Shown here one piece after another: positions 39,139 to 49,551 of a stretch of DNA of 64,000 nt; position 1 is the first letter of the stretch, and every line of letters begins with the position of its first letter. The DNA is from Diplonema papillatum (Eukaryota > Euglenozoa > Diplonemea > Diplonemida > Diplonemidae), in the NCBI GenBank assembly GCA_030068145.1, contig JAPJBO010000128.1, forward strand, positions 248,001 to 312,000, given 5' to 3'. A model generated the notes under the pieces. It ran no database searches and was not told the origin of the DNA. It was given only the letters and a program-made list of their open reading frames with translations. The translations under genes and the position numbers were made by a program.

Positions 39139-39321
39139 GTCCTGCAGGCCGCCAGCGGGGTCGCGTCTGAGCGCCGACCCTCCCCTTTCCTCCCTACTTT
39201 GATGGAGTCTGATATAGTCATGATGATGCCCGCCAGCTTGATACGCTGGCGGGGAAGCTGGGGGCTGGGGTACGGGAGGGGAATCGGGGAGCTCGGGCGG
39301 CAGCGCCTCGCCGCCCGCATT

Positions 39322-40440
39322 TCATTTTCCGCCTCCTGCTTCTCTCGGGGTCACCGTGGGCTTGTAGCTGTCCCGGGACCTCTTCCCCGCCGGCCCGCCG
39401 TCAGGACCCCTGCGCCTCTTCTGGGTCCTACTCCCGAACTGGGGCCGGCCGGCGGGAAAAGGCGCCGAAACTGTCGACGCCACGACAAGCGTGAGCTGGA
39501 GCTCCCCGAGGACGTCGGTGTCCAGCCTGAGCAGGCGGTCACATGCCGCCCCTAGTGTCGCCGTGCCCGGCAACCCCCTCCTCACGCTCGCGAAGAGGCG
39601 CCTCGTCCGAGAGTCGTATTCACGGGCCAGGTCCGGCCCGAAATTGCACGCTAGGTCCGTTAGCAGTGCTGGGTATCCAATGATGATCGGGTACGGGACG
39701 CCGCCGAACGCACCGGTCAGGGCGGCAGTCACCATAACCCTCTGAACCGCCCTCGCCGTGTGCTCGAAGCCACAAGACTTCGCAGCCGACGGAGGCGACT
39801 CAACATCCACCCAAGGCATGGAGAGGTCCTGCAACCTCTCCACCTTCCTCTGGAAGCTGTTAAGCTCCTGGTGAGACGGCACCAGGTTCCTGGGCAGCAA
39901 GCCCAGCCCGAAAAGGGCCAGCTGGGCGTCCACGTCAAGAACCTTCGCCGGAAGGTCCTTCGACCGGGCCGCCCTCTCGTCGTCCCGCCTGGCCATCTGC
40001 GCCTCCTTGCGCTCCTCGCTGCAGCGGTACCACTTCTTGGCTGCCGTCCTGAAACGCGGGGACATACCCGCCGGAAGGTCGCCAACGCCGTCGACCACAG
40101 CGCACTCCAGAAGCGACGACATCGCCAAATCGGAAAGCAACTTCACTACCCTCTTGTACTCGGCGGGCGTCTCGTCGAGACCCGCCGCCCAAGCCTCGAA
40201 CATCACGACAGGCAGCAGCGACCGCTGCTTCTCGTCCACCACCACGTCGCGAACTGCCGCAAACTTCAGGGGCGAAGCGTCATCGTCCCATCCCCCGAGC
40301 AGCTTGAAAGGCCCACGCGGGGCGTCCTCCGGATGCATCAGGCCCGCCTCGATACGTGCATCCCAAAGCTGAGCGAGCGTCATGTTATCTTTCCCCCCTT
40401 TGCCTCCCGTTTCGAGCTGAAGACGAGAGATTGAGGCCAT
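39322..40440 (-). CDS. D1 gag-like protein, about 372 aa
   Basis: First ORF of D1. No recognised domain. A stretch with LFGLGLLPRNLVPSHQELN and a basic tail containing RKRRRG-like clusters (RTQKRRRGPDG, KRSRDS) suggest an RNA-binding structural protein. The ATG at 40440 (MASISRLQ) and one at 40383 (MTLAQLWD) are both plausible. The frame ends GGGK-TGA and continues into RT. Assigned by position. Confidence 0.72.
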   Translation of the reverse strand: MASISRLQLETGGKGGKDNMTLAQLWDARIEAGLMHPEDAPRGPFKLLGGWDDDASPLKFAAVRDVVVDEKQRSLLPVVMFEAWAAGLDETPAEYKRVVKLLSDLAMSSLLECAVVDGVGDLPAGMSPRFRTAAKKWYRCSEERKEAQMARRDDERAARSKDLPAKVLDVDAQLALFGLGLLPRNLVPSHQELNSFQRKVERLQDLSMPWVDVESPPSAAKSCGFEHTARAVQRVMVTAALTGAFGGVPYPIIIGYPALLTDLACNFGPDLAREYDSRTRRLFASVRRGLPGTATLGAACDRLLRLDTDVLGELQLTLVVASTVSAPFPAGRPQFGSRTQKRRRGPDGGPAGKRSRDSYKPTVTPREAGGGK

Positions 40441-40519
40441 CCCAGCCCCCAGATGAAACAAGCACACGCGTTCGCGACTGACCGCGTCAATCGACCTGGG
40501 CGATCTTACGCGTCCGCGG

Positions 40520-42215
40520 TGCGCCAGACGGATCACAGCCAGACAAGCTTCACGCCGTGCACGCGGCACGGCGGACCTCGACCAAAGTGAGCCCACACGT
40601 CAGCGATCGGGCCAGACGGATCTCAACCGGGCGAGCTTCACGCCGCGCCTGCGGCACGGCGGATCTCAACCACAGGGAGCCTACACGTCAGCCATCAGGG
40701 TAGACGGATCTCAACCAGGCGAGCCTCACGCCGTGCACGCGGCACGGCGGATCTCAGCCACAGGGAGCCTACACGTCAATGACCAGGCCAGACGGATCTC
40801 AACCAGGCGAGCTTCACGCCGTGCACGCGGCACGGCGGATCTCAGCCAAAGCGAGCCTACACGTCGGTGATCAGGGTAGACGGATCTCAACCAGGCGAGC
40901 TTCACGCCGTGCACGCGGCACGGCGGATCTCAACCACAGGGAGCCTACACGTCAGTGATCAGGCCAGACGGATCTCAACCAGGCGAGCTTCACGCCGTGC
41001 ACGCGGCACGGCGGATCTCAACCAAAGCGAGCCTACACGTCCGTGATCAGGGTAGACGGATCTCAACCCGGCGAGCTTCACGCCGTGCACGCGGCACGGC
41101 GGATCTCAACCTCAGGGAGCCTACACGTCAGTGATCAGGCCAGACGGATCTCAACCAGGCGAGCTTCACGCCATGCACGCGGCACGGCGGATCTCAAACC
41201 AAAGCGAGCCTACACGTCAGTGATCAGGGTAGACGGATCTCAACCAGGCGAGCTTCACGCCGTGCACGCGGCACGGCGGATCTCAACCTCAGGGAGCCTA
41301 CACGTCAGTGATCAGGCCAGACGGATCTCAACCAGGCGAGCTTCACGCCGTGCACGCGGCACGGCGGATCTCAAACCAAAGCGAGCCTACACGTCAGTGA
41401 TCAGGGTAGACGGATCTCAACCAGGCGAGCTTCACGCCGTGCACGCGGCACGGCGGATCTCAACCTCAGGGAGCCTACACGTCAGTGATCAGGCGAGACG
41501 GATCTCAACCAGGCGAGCTTCACGCCGTGCACGCGGCACGGCGGATCTCAAACCAAAGCGAGCCTACACGCCCGTGATCAGGGTAGACGGATCTCAACCG
41601 GGCGAGCTTCACGCCGTGCGCGCGGCACGGCGGATCTCAACCACGGGGAGCCTACACGTCAGTGATCAGGCCAGACGGATCTCAACCAGGCGAGCTTCAC
41701 GCCATGCACGCGGCACGGCGGATCTCAAACCAAAGCGAGCCTACACGTCAGTGATCAGGGTAGACGGATCTCAACCAGGCGAGCTTCACGCCGTGCACGC
41801 GGCACGGCGGATCTCAACCTCAGGGAGCCTACACGTCAGTGATCAGGCGAGACGGATCTCAACCAGGCGAGCTTCACGCCGTGCACGCGGCACGGCGGAT
41901 CTCAAACCAAAGCGAGCCTACACGCCCGTGATCAGGGTAGACGGATCTCAACCGGGCGAGCTTCACGCCGTGCGCGCGGCACGGCGGATCTCAACCACGG
42001 GGAGCCTACACGTCAGTGATCAGGCCAGACGGATCTCAACCAGGCGAGCTTCACGCCATGCACGCGGCACGGCGGATCTCAAACCAAGCGAGCCTACACG
42101 CCAGTGATCAGGGTCGACGGATCTCAACCAGGCGAGCTTCACGCCGTGCACGCGGCACGGCGGATCTCAAACCAAAGCGAGCCTGCACGTCTTCGGCCTG
42201 GCGCCCGTCAGGCGC
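40520..42215. repeat. 88-bp tandem array in the D1 5' region
   Basis: About 19 units of 88-89 bp with CAGACGGATCTCAACCAGGC and GCACGGCGGATCTCAA. Units alternate between GCCAGACGG and GGTAGACGG types (177 bp), and blocks of about 354 bp recur almost exactly near 41400-41750 and 41755-42105. It lies between A1 and gag, where a promoter or leader would be. Long frames through it are artefacts of the period. Confidence 0.9.
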
Positions 42216-42435
42216 CAGACGGATCTCCGCAGCCGGCACTCCGAGTACCAGGCGGGACGAATCTCGGCCGGATCCAGCCGCTCGATCGTCTCTCGGCGCG
42301 CGACGGCCCCCCCTCAGGTGGACCGACGGCTCGCACCTCAGGCGACAGCCTGGCATGCCCCCACGCACGCTCTGCTACTCGGTATTCAGTCCCGGCGAGC
42401 AGTGGCAGGGCGCTCTCCAGCCAAACAAGTAGACC

Positions 42436-42482
42436 AGAAACAAATGACTGATCCTGTTTGGTGGCGATCCGCGCTCCTGCCG
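42436..42482. repeat. D1 A1 repeat (5' end)
   Basis: 47-bp copy of 36681-36727. Between it and the MITE end only CGTCCTCCG remains. Confidence 0.85.
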
Positions 42483-42491
42483 CGTCCTCCG

Positions 42492-42502
42492 GACCCTGCA
42501 TG
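42492..42502. mobile_element. Right end of the MITE split by D1
   Basis: GACCCTGCATG, followed by GTAC, matching the GTAC left of 34658. Confidence 0.85.
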
Positions 42503-42503
42503 G

Positions 42504-43236
42504 TACACAAAGTCGGATTGGGTGGTTGCGCCTTCGGCGCTAGAATCTTTTATTAAGAGAGATCGGTCAGGTTGTTCTCAGTCGATTTCAGTGTGTGGGG
42601 TCCCAATCTCAGCGTGTTTGTGATTCGTTCGCAACACTAACAGTTCGTCTGCCTAGGAGCACTTGATTTCAGTGTGTGGGAGTCCCAACTTCAGCGTGTT
42701 CGTGATTCGTTTGCAACACTATACAGTCGTCTGGCCTTGGAGCACCTGCATCTCGTACTTTCCCTCGATGGGGTTTCCGACTTGTTCCGGGTTTACAGGC
42801 TCCTTTTTGCTCGCTTTTCGCTGATTCATAAGATGTCTGTTTCGTGTGTACAAATCGGTTTCGGTGGTTGCGCCTTCGGCGCTTGAATCTTTTATTAAGA
42901 GAGATCGCTCAGGTTGTTCTCAGTCGATTTCAGTGTGTGGGGTCCCAATATCAGTTAGTTTGCGATTCGTTTGCAACACTAACAATTCGTCTGCCTAGGA
43001 GCACTTGATTTCAGTGTGTGGGGTGCCAACTTCAGCGTGTTTGTGATTCGTTTGCAACATTAAACTGTCGTCTGGCCTTGAAGCACTTGAAGGTCGTTTG
43101 AGTGTCGGGGCAGCACAACCCTGATTCGTGGGCTACAAGCGGTGTTCGCATCCACTCGCTTGGAGGATGAAACCCAACCCCCCTACATCACCACACAGGA
43201 ATGTTGGAAGCAGAGAAGCCGCACCAGAAGCGGTAT
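42504..43236 (+). repeat. 364-bp satellite, plus orientation
   Basis: Continues, across D1, the satellite at 34385-34656. Nearly two units, then the same exit sequence as at 1905-1997 and 9815-9905 (GGGGCAGCACAACCCTGATT). Confidence 0.85.
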
Positions 43237-43390
43237 CATGCAGGGTCAGAACCTTGTGTCTTTTTAAAACGCTCCTGCAGGGCCGATGGACCCCAAAAAA
43301 AAAATTTGGCAAAAAAAAAGTTTGCTCAACTTCGGCAAAAATTACTGCTGAGTTTGTTCCAAAATTTTAAAATTCAAAAACCCATTTTCT
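43237..43390. mobile_element. MITE copy, right half missing
   Basis: Left flank GTAT, variant CAGAACC end. Truncated after AAACCCATTTT at the junction with the long-inverted-repeat element. Confidence 0.88.
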
Positions 43391-43854
43391 CTCACTCCCA
43401 GCAGTTTTTCTCACTACCAGTGAGTTTTTCCCTTTTTATTGGGAAAAATAAATTCCCTCTGGTGGAAATGGCTTGCGGAGCGTGACGATAAATTTCGTTT
43501 ATTTTTTGACAGGATTCCGTTGTGTTTACACAGGCCGGACAAATAAACGAATTTATTTTTTTCCGATCTCGGAATTTATTTTGCGCCGCCAGCTATTTTC
43601 AGTCGAAACAAATAAATGAGATTTATTGTCCCTAGGGAAATAAATTCGTTTATTTTTCCGACTGAAAATAGCTGGCGGCGAAATAAATTCGTTTATTTTT
43701 CCGACTGAAAATAGCTGGCGGCGCAAAATAAGGTCGTAGGCAGAAATCTGTAGGGGAGACCCCTCGCAAAATTTTTTTTCTCCCTGTGGTGAGTGAAATC
43801 GCGTGTTTTGAGCTCGTTTTGAGTCTAATTCATCCTTTCTGATCCTGGCAGCTC

Positions 43855-43963
43855 TTCGGTTAGAGTCGCACAAGGCATTTCCATTACAAAAAACTTCGGT
43901 TAGAGTCGCAAGCCATTTTCATTGAGAAAAACTTCGGTTAGAGTCGCGTAGAGCATTTCCATT
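43855..43963. repeat. 39/78-bp satellite, small copy
   Basis: About three half-units of the satellite at 125-720, starting at CTTCGGTTAGAGTCGC. They share the CATTGAGAAAA and CATTACAAAAAA forms. Confidence 0.85.
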
Positions 43964-43965
43964 AC

Positions 43966-44078
43966 CATGCAGGGTCAAAACCTTGTGTCTTTTTGAAAAT
44001 GGCAAAAAAAAAAATTCCGGAAAAAAATTGGGTTTTTTGAATTTTAAAAGTTTGGAACAAACTCTGCAGTAATTTTTC
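43966..44078. mobile_element. MITE copy, right half missing
   Basis: Left flank TTAC. Ends after GCAGTAATTTTT. Confidence 0.88.
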
Positions 44079-44600
44079 CCCCATTTCTTTTTCCTTTTTT
44101 CATCCCCTAATCCGTGCCTCGTAGCACACAGCCGCCGATCAACACGAAACCATCCAGAAGAAAAGCCAGGCACCGGGATCTTCCTGACGAGCACGCAACC
44201 CGGTGAACTTAATCAAGAGTCGAAGATTAGCGTCGAAACTTCCTGGCTTTTCACGCCGCAGCAGAACGACCACACCCTACCCAAACCCAAACACCCTCTA
44301 AACGCGTTAGGGGACTTCACAAGGTTTCACAACGGAGTGACACAACACCCGAAACGAGTCGCACTCTTTTACTTTTCTCAACCCCCCGCCATACCCAAGC
44401 CTCTACGGTCAACCGGAGACTTTAAAATACCGACCTTCTAATCCACAAATAACGCTACAAAAATTGGTCGATTTAGTGAAACCTTTGGTGACTGTGTGCG
44501 CTGCCATAGGGTGGTCATTTTTGACATATCAAAGTAAAAAGTGACACACCCCCAAAGATGGTATAATACAAGGGTCAAATAATTAAATACAAATTCAATA
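44079..44600. other. Unique region with a dispersed motif
   Basis: No gene. Positions 44407-44463 (GGTCAACCGGAGACTTTAAA, then CCACAAATAACGCTACAAAA) resemble 6866-6925, and the second half also resembles 52326-52348. Confidence 0.5.
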
Positions 44601-44611
44601 ATAAAATACAA

Positions 44612-44830
44612 TAATAAGCATTTATTCGGCAAGATAATTTCCGTTTATTTTGTCGAGGTGTCGGTTTTAGTCCCGAGGGAGGCCCGAGGGGGGGTTTGCA
44701 ACCCCGAGCCACGAGCGGAGCGAGTGGCGAGGGGTTGCAAACCCCCCCGAGGGCCTCCCGAGGGACTAAAACCGACACCGAGGCAAAATTGGCGGAAATT
44801 ATTGCCGAATAAATGATTTTATTGGGAAAA
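44612..44830. repeat. Foldback repeat
   Basis: A near-perfect hairpin: TTATTCGGCAAGATAATTTC at the left is mirrored by GAAATTATTGCCGAATAA at the right. The inner arms hold GTCGGTTTTAGTCCCGAGGG and a further GC-rich stem. Arms about 90 bp, loop about 20 bp (CCACGAGCGGAGCGAGTGG, itself palindromic). Confidence 0.88.
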
Positions 44831-44849
44831 CTAAATTCCCGAGGATGGA

Positions 44850-45161
44850 AAGAAAACCATACTGCTTTGCAGTTATGTTGGTGTCTAGCAGAACGTTGCG
44901 TAGCAAATGTGCACGGCAGAACGTTGTGTAAGACGTTGAGCATATTGCATTGCAGTTACGTTGGTGTTTAGCAGAACGTTGCGTAGCAAATGTGCGCGGC
45001 AGAACGTTGTGTGTCTGAGACATTGCGTAGCAGAACGTTGTGTAGATTTTGGCAAACGTTGCGAACGCTTCCCACTCCGCCTCGTACACAGGTGCACTTT
45101 TTGCAGGCACCTTGGCGTTCTTCAGAATGTCATCTGCCTCGCGCTGGCGCTTCGACGGCAT
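44850..45161 (-). pseudogene. Crypton-like N-terminal fragment
   Basis: ATG at 45161 with MPSKRQREADDILKNAK, then VYEAEWEAFATFAK, a W..F motif like that at 29930. After about 45 codons it enters a repeat of AACGTTGCGTAGC words with no further similarity. Assignment tentative. Confidence 0.4.
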
Positions 45162-45980
45162 CGGGATTTTGATTTCTTCCTCTGTCCTTGGGCTGTTTTC
45201 ACAGTTGGCAGGATCAGAAAGGATGAATTAGACTCAAAACGAGCTCAAAACACGCGATTTCACTCACCACAGGGAGAAAAAAAATTTTGCGAGGGGTCTC
45301 CCCTACAGATTTCTGCCTACGACCTTATTTTGCGCCGCCAGCTATTTTCAGTCGGAAAAATAAACGAATTTATTTCGCCGCCAGCTATTTTCAGTCGGAA
45401 AAATAAACGAATTTATTTCCCTAGGGACAATAAATTTCATTTATTTGTTTCGACTGAAAATAGCTGGCGGCGCAAAATAAATTCCGAGATCGGAAAAAAA
45501 TAAATTCGTTTATTTGTCCGGCCTGTGTAAACACAACGGAATCCTGTCAAAAAATAAACGAAATTTATCGTCACGCTCCGCAAGCCATTTCCACCAGAGG
45601 GAATTTATTTTTCCCAATAAAATACAATTAAATACAATTAACCCCTTACGGACGGAGGGGGGGGGGGGTTAATTTTGGGAAAATGTACTTTTTCGGGAAC
45701 TTCGGGCCGCAGTCAAAAATGGGTCGCAAACGGAGAGAATGGGGGCCTAGGGGTGCATTTTAATGATTTCGCAGCCGATCTTTCAAATGCGCACCTCAGA
45801 AATGAACGCGTACACATGCAGAGTGACACAGGAGACACATGGTCACAGGAGACACCTGGTCGGAAAAACCAGCACAAAATATCCGAACAACACCTAGAAT
45901 TGTTGTCCAAAAATAACCGAAAAACCCCTACAAACAAAAATATTCAGGCCAAAACACAATTGATGAACAGAACTACTAAA

Positions 45981-47131
45981 AATGGTGAAGAAGAGTGTGC
46001 GCTTTGCCGAAGACATGTCGGAGGAGCCAGACACCTCCTCCGCGTCGGACACAAGTGAATCGGATGATTCCTTGAACCCGGAAGAGCTTCAGGTGATGAC
46101 GATGATGCTGGTACGCACAACGCGGACATTGGCTCTATTTCGATAACTACTACACCAGTGTCCCCTTGATGAACCGTCTTTTTCGTTGGGGCTTCACGCA
46201 TGCGGAACGGTCAGATCCAACCGGAAGGGGCTTCCAGTCTTGCACCAAGTAGAGAAGAAATGGTAATCGTGGGAAAAGAGGACGCAAGAGCAAAGAACAA
46301 AAGGCGAAAGAGCCTCAGCCAGGGGACGTCTTTTTTCGTCAGGCAGGGAACGTGACCTACGTCGAGTGGCACGACAAGCGCCCTGTGAAAATGCTGTCCA
46401 CGCTTCCTGTTGGGGAAACCACTACCACAGTGGAGCGCAAAATCTCCAACAAGGAGACACGCAAGGTGGAGAAGCCGGATATCGTCAGCTCGTACAACAC
46501 GTACATGGGCGGCGTCGACCTGGGCGATCAGCTCATGGCGAGTTGCGGGCGACTCATGAAGGGCCGGCGTTGGTACCTCAAACTTTTTTTCTACTTAGTC
46601 GAGGTCTCCACTGTGAATGCCTACATCGTGTGGAAAATGCTGAGCACTGACAAGAAAGGAAGAACACCTTCACTTCCCGATTTCAAGCGCAAGCTGGTGA
46701 TGGAGCTCCTTTCCGCCGAAAAGGACTGCCCAACAGAGTGCTCTACAGAGACGGGACCCCCTTCCAAAAAAACGATACCGCCACCCTCACCTTCGCCCCA
46801 ATCTGCTCGCAAGACAGAAAAGCAGAAGCACGGCGTTGATCACAGGTTGAACGGGCTATTTCACAACCTCGTCAAGCTGGATCAGCAGCGACGGTGCATA
46901 TGCCACGTGCAGCGCAAAGGTGCGCTTTACAAATGCGAGCAGTGTGATGTCCCTCTTTGCCCTGTGCCGTGTTTCGGAAGGTACCACACCATGGCGCAAC
47001 ATCTCTTCGATGACCCAACCATGCAAGGCACCGTTGACCGTTTGAAGGACCCCAACGGCCGGCACTTCAAGAGAGGGAGGGATCGTACACTGTCGGCTGG
47101 CCACAGAATCAGCAAAGTTGCAAAGAAGTAG
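45981..47131 (+). pseudogene. piggyBac transposase, internally deleted
   Basis: Starts ATG with MVKKSVRFAEDMSEEPDTSS, an acidic lead typical of the family. It then jumps near 46125 to LYFDNYYTSVPL, where the second catalytic Asp lies, so the first Asp and roughly 200 residues are missing. After further breaks near 46210-46260 the frame from about 46270 to 47131 is intact. It includes SSYNTYMGGVDLGDQLMAS with the last Asp, and a C-terminal Cys-rich finger (CICHVQRK, CEQCDVPLCPVPC). Inactive. Confidence 0.85.
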
Positions 47132-47299
47132 TGGAATCAGAGACCCTTTCTTCCCGTCGCTGCACCAAATCAAATGATCATCTCTTCGCATGCCCGTTTT
47201 TCCTTGTCCGCCTTTGAGCTTTCACCCCCGTCTTTTGCTACTGTCCCATGCTGGCTGGGTCCCAGGTTTCGCGGTGGCATCTGTTCGTCACTCGGGCAA

Positions 47300-47600
47300 C
47301 AGTTTTGTCAGATGAAGGGCGCATTTGAAAGATCTGTGACGTATCTTTCCAAAGAAGCAAACATCGACCACTTTGACCAACATGCACTGGCTGGGTGTGG
47401 CTTGGGTCCCTGGCACGTGCCAGAGCTTGGGTTCTGTAATGGGCACAGGCAAGAACTCGAAAACCCCCAATTTCTGGCCAGCCCCCAAGTTTTGCAGAGG
47501 CATCCGCTTGGCAGCTCGGGCAGCAGTTTTGTCCGATGAAGGGTGCATTTGAAAGATTTGTGACGTATCTTTCCAAAGAAGCAAACATGGATCACTTTCG
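47300..47600. repeat. Direct repeat of about 60 bp in the piggyBac 3' region
   Basis: GCATTTGAAAGATCTGTGAC and the following CGTATCTTTCCAAAGAAGC occur at about 47308-47370 and 47535-47595. TGGCTGGGT words recur between them. Confidence 0.8.
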
Positions 47601-47689
47601 TTGTGTCTTCATAGGCGAGATGATCTCCGCAACCTTTTTTGATTTTTCGACATATATATATGTCTCCCGTCCGTAAGGGGTTAAATACA

Positions 47690-47932
47690 ATTAAATACAG
47701 AATAAAATACAGACCCTGTAGGCTACAGTGCAGCTGCCTTGTGGTTGATGTTTTTGACATGTCTTTGTGTGTGTGGCTCTAAATGATCCCTGATTCTCGA
47801 CTACATCTACGACTTTTTCCTTGGCTTCAGCCTGCTTTTCCTCGCGCTTCTTAGTTTCCTCGGCAGCTTTGTTTTTCCGGTCGATATCGGCAACTAACTC
47901 GTCAAGACCTGCCCATATTTGTGGTGGCGTGG
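47690..47932 (-). pseudogene. Coiled-coil C-terminal ORF fragment
   Basis: The minus frame has IWAGLDELVADIDRKNKAAE followed by a Lys/Glu-rich helix (TKKREEKQAEAKEKVV), then a tail that runs into the A/T-rich AATAAAATACAG repeat and stops. The start is not visible. It looks like the end of a transposon accessory protein but I cannot place it. Confidence 0.3.
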
Positions 47933-48749
47933 ACTCTCGCCAAGAAGGCGCTTTTCACCCCATGAAGCTGAACACCCTCTCTGCGTCACGGAATTCTGAA
48001 TTCGTGCACCCAGTGTCACACTTCGGAGTCCACGTTCACTTATGTGGGGAGTTGTAGAGTACGGGAGGAACCGGAAATCTCCGGAAAGATGGTACCCGCA
48101 TTCCAACTCGTCTCGGGAAAGGTCAGTCGACGACCTTATGCAGGTGGGTGGACTTGCGTTATCTCTCTGTCCCAGTCGCCATAGCAACGTTATCCTCGCC
48201 CAGCATCATCCTGCAACCCTGCTTTCAGGATGGCCATCGTGCCTCTCATTTTGGTTATCAACCTTACTCCTCGCTCGAATTGCCGTCTTCGACCTTCACT
48301 GCCCCTGGTCCTGGTGGTTAGGACTACTTTCGTGACAACCTCTTCGTGCCACCTCTCTTCGTCACTGGTACCTTATCTTGCACCTCTGCCCGCCGCGGAG
48401 TGCACGTCTCTGTCTTCGATGCTGGCGAGTCCTTACGCCGCAAAGGAAATACCCCGAAACTCCCCGAATTTCTCTGAAATTTCCCGATATTTTCGTCTGG
48501 ACGAGGTGGATACAGGCAAAATAAAGACATGTCAACTACAGGCAAATGGGATTCCAAATACAGACTTGTATTAAATACAAATTCTCCAGAATAAAATACA
48601 ATAAAATACAATAAAATACAATAAAATACAACGAATAAAATACAAGTGTATTTTATTATTGCCATCCTTGCACACCCCCCCTGAATATAGAAGTTTGATA
48701 GAAGAAATAACGCTAGAAGTTGTGTAGGCTCCTAGTGGGTAACACCAAA
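47933..48749. other. Unique region and AATAAAATACA microsatellite
   Basis: Positions 48560-48660 are a run of AATAAAATAC units like those at 44575-44610 and 45615-45640. This suggests that 44575-48660 is one older element into which the foldback, long-inverted-repeat and piggyBac elements went. No gene recognised. Confidence 0.45.
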
Positions 48750-48841
48750 GTTGAGCAATTCTTTTTTTCCAAACTTTTTTTTTGGGGTCCATCGGCCCCG
48801 CGGGAGCGTTTTAAAAAGACACAAGGTTTTGACCCTGCATG
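48750..48841. mobile_element. MITE right half
   Basis: Starts at AAGTTGAGCAATTC. The right flank is TTAT, the complement of the ATAA left of the MITE at 49784. Confidence 0.88.
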
Positions 48842-48879
48842 TTATCCAACAAATAGTGCTAAGAACCAGGGGGGAGGTT

Positions 48880-49100
48880 GGTTGCTTGGTCAAGCGAGAC
48901 GAGGCCGTGATCGACAATCCCAAAGGGGAGAAGGGCCATGCCGTTCACGCACTCAAGGTGGGTGGTCATCAAGGGCGATCTGACAGAGGCGATCTTCTTG
49001 CTTCTGACTTCTCTGCCACCGTTCCAGAGGTTGACCTCATGGACGACTACAAAGTTGGTGGGGGTGTGGCGAAGAAGCCCGCAACTGTCTGTACTCGGCT
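48880..49100 (+). pseudogene. V-type tyrosine recombinase fragment
   Basis: The plus frame has MPFTHSRWVVIKGDLTEAIF and WTTTKLVGVWRRSPQL, matching the middle of the V1 YR (MPFTPSRWTVIKGDWTQAIY). It stops before the HxxR box at a MITE. Confidence 0.75.
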
Positions 49101-49110
49101 CACAGCATAG

Positions 49111-49323
49111 CATGCAGGGTCAAAACCTTGTGTCTTTTTGGAAATGGCAAAAAAAAAAAAATTCCGGAAAAAAAATGGGTTTTTTGAATTTTAAAATTTT
49201 GGAACAAACTCTGCAGTAATTTTTGAGGAAGTTGAGCTAATTTTTTTTTTCCAAATTTTTTTTTTGGGGGCCATCGGCCCCGCGGGAGCGTTTTAAAAAG
49301 ACACAAGGTTTTGACCCTGCATG
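49111..49323. mobile_element. MITE copy with unmatched flanks
   Basis: 213 bp. ATAG on the left and CTAC on the right, so the sequences on its two sides were probably joined by recombination. Confidence 0.88.
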
Positions 49324-49510
49324 CTACACAGTAACTCCTGAGCTGCAGAGGATGCGACCAGTGCAGCAACTGTGTGTTGCACAAGGTGTAACCGGCAAAG
49401 CAACTGTCTGAGTGCAGAGAATGTGACCAGTGCAGCAAATGGTTGGGTTGCATAGTGTGCTGCCGGCACAGCTACTGTCTGAGTTGCAGCGGATGCGACC
49501 AGAGGGTGGT
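49324..49510. repeat. 73-bp tandem repeat
   Basis: About two and a half units with GCGACCAGTGCAGCAA and AGCAACTGTCTGAG. Confidence 0.8.
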
Positions 49511-49551
49511 GACTTTGCAATGAGGCCGGTTTGATAGTCTCTGCAACCTGG

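Larger units (their letters stand above)
34854..42491 (-). mobile_element. D1, DIRS/PAT-type tyrosine-recombinase retrotransposon
   Basis: Minus-strand order: A1 (42482-42436), an 88-bp tandem array, gag, RT/RNase H, B1 (37108-36763), A2 (36727-36681), YR, B2 (35199-34854). It has no terminal repeats of LTR type, no DDE integrase and no target duplication. All three long frames are free of internal stops except one TGA between gag and RT. Higher GC than its surroundings suggests a different or more recent origin than V1. Confidence 0.88.
43438..45620. mobile_element. 2.2-kb element with about 410-bp inverted ends
   Basis: Arms 43438-43846 and 45210-45620 are nearly identical in inverted orientation, starting ATTGGGAAAAATAAATTCCC. 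Each holds several AATAAACGAATTTATT palindromes and two or three AAAATAGCTGGCGGCG units. No clear target duplication. The interior carries satellite, a truncated MITE, a foldback repeat and a Crypton-like fragment. Superfamily not assigned. Confidence 0.82.
45642..47680 (+). mobile_element. piggyBac-superfamily element
   Basis: Terminal repeats CCCCTTACGGACGG and their inverse, with TTAA at 45638-45641 and 47681-47684. Encodes a decayed piggyBac transposase. Inserted in an A/T-rich AATACAATTAAATAC tract that continues on both sides. Confidence 0.92.

Noticed and set aside
39015..39320. 101-codon ORF overlapping the D1 gag/RT junction
   Set aside because: It begins near the gag stop but ends before any RT motif and is in a different frame from RT.
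41043..42432. ORFs of 354 and 138 codons repeating RISTRRASR-like units
   Set aside because: They follow the 88-bp tandem array upstream of D1 gag; the period, not selection, keeps them open.
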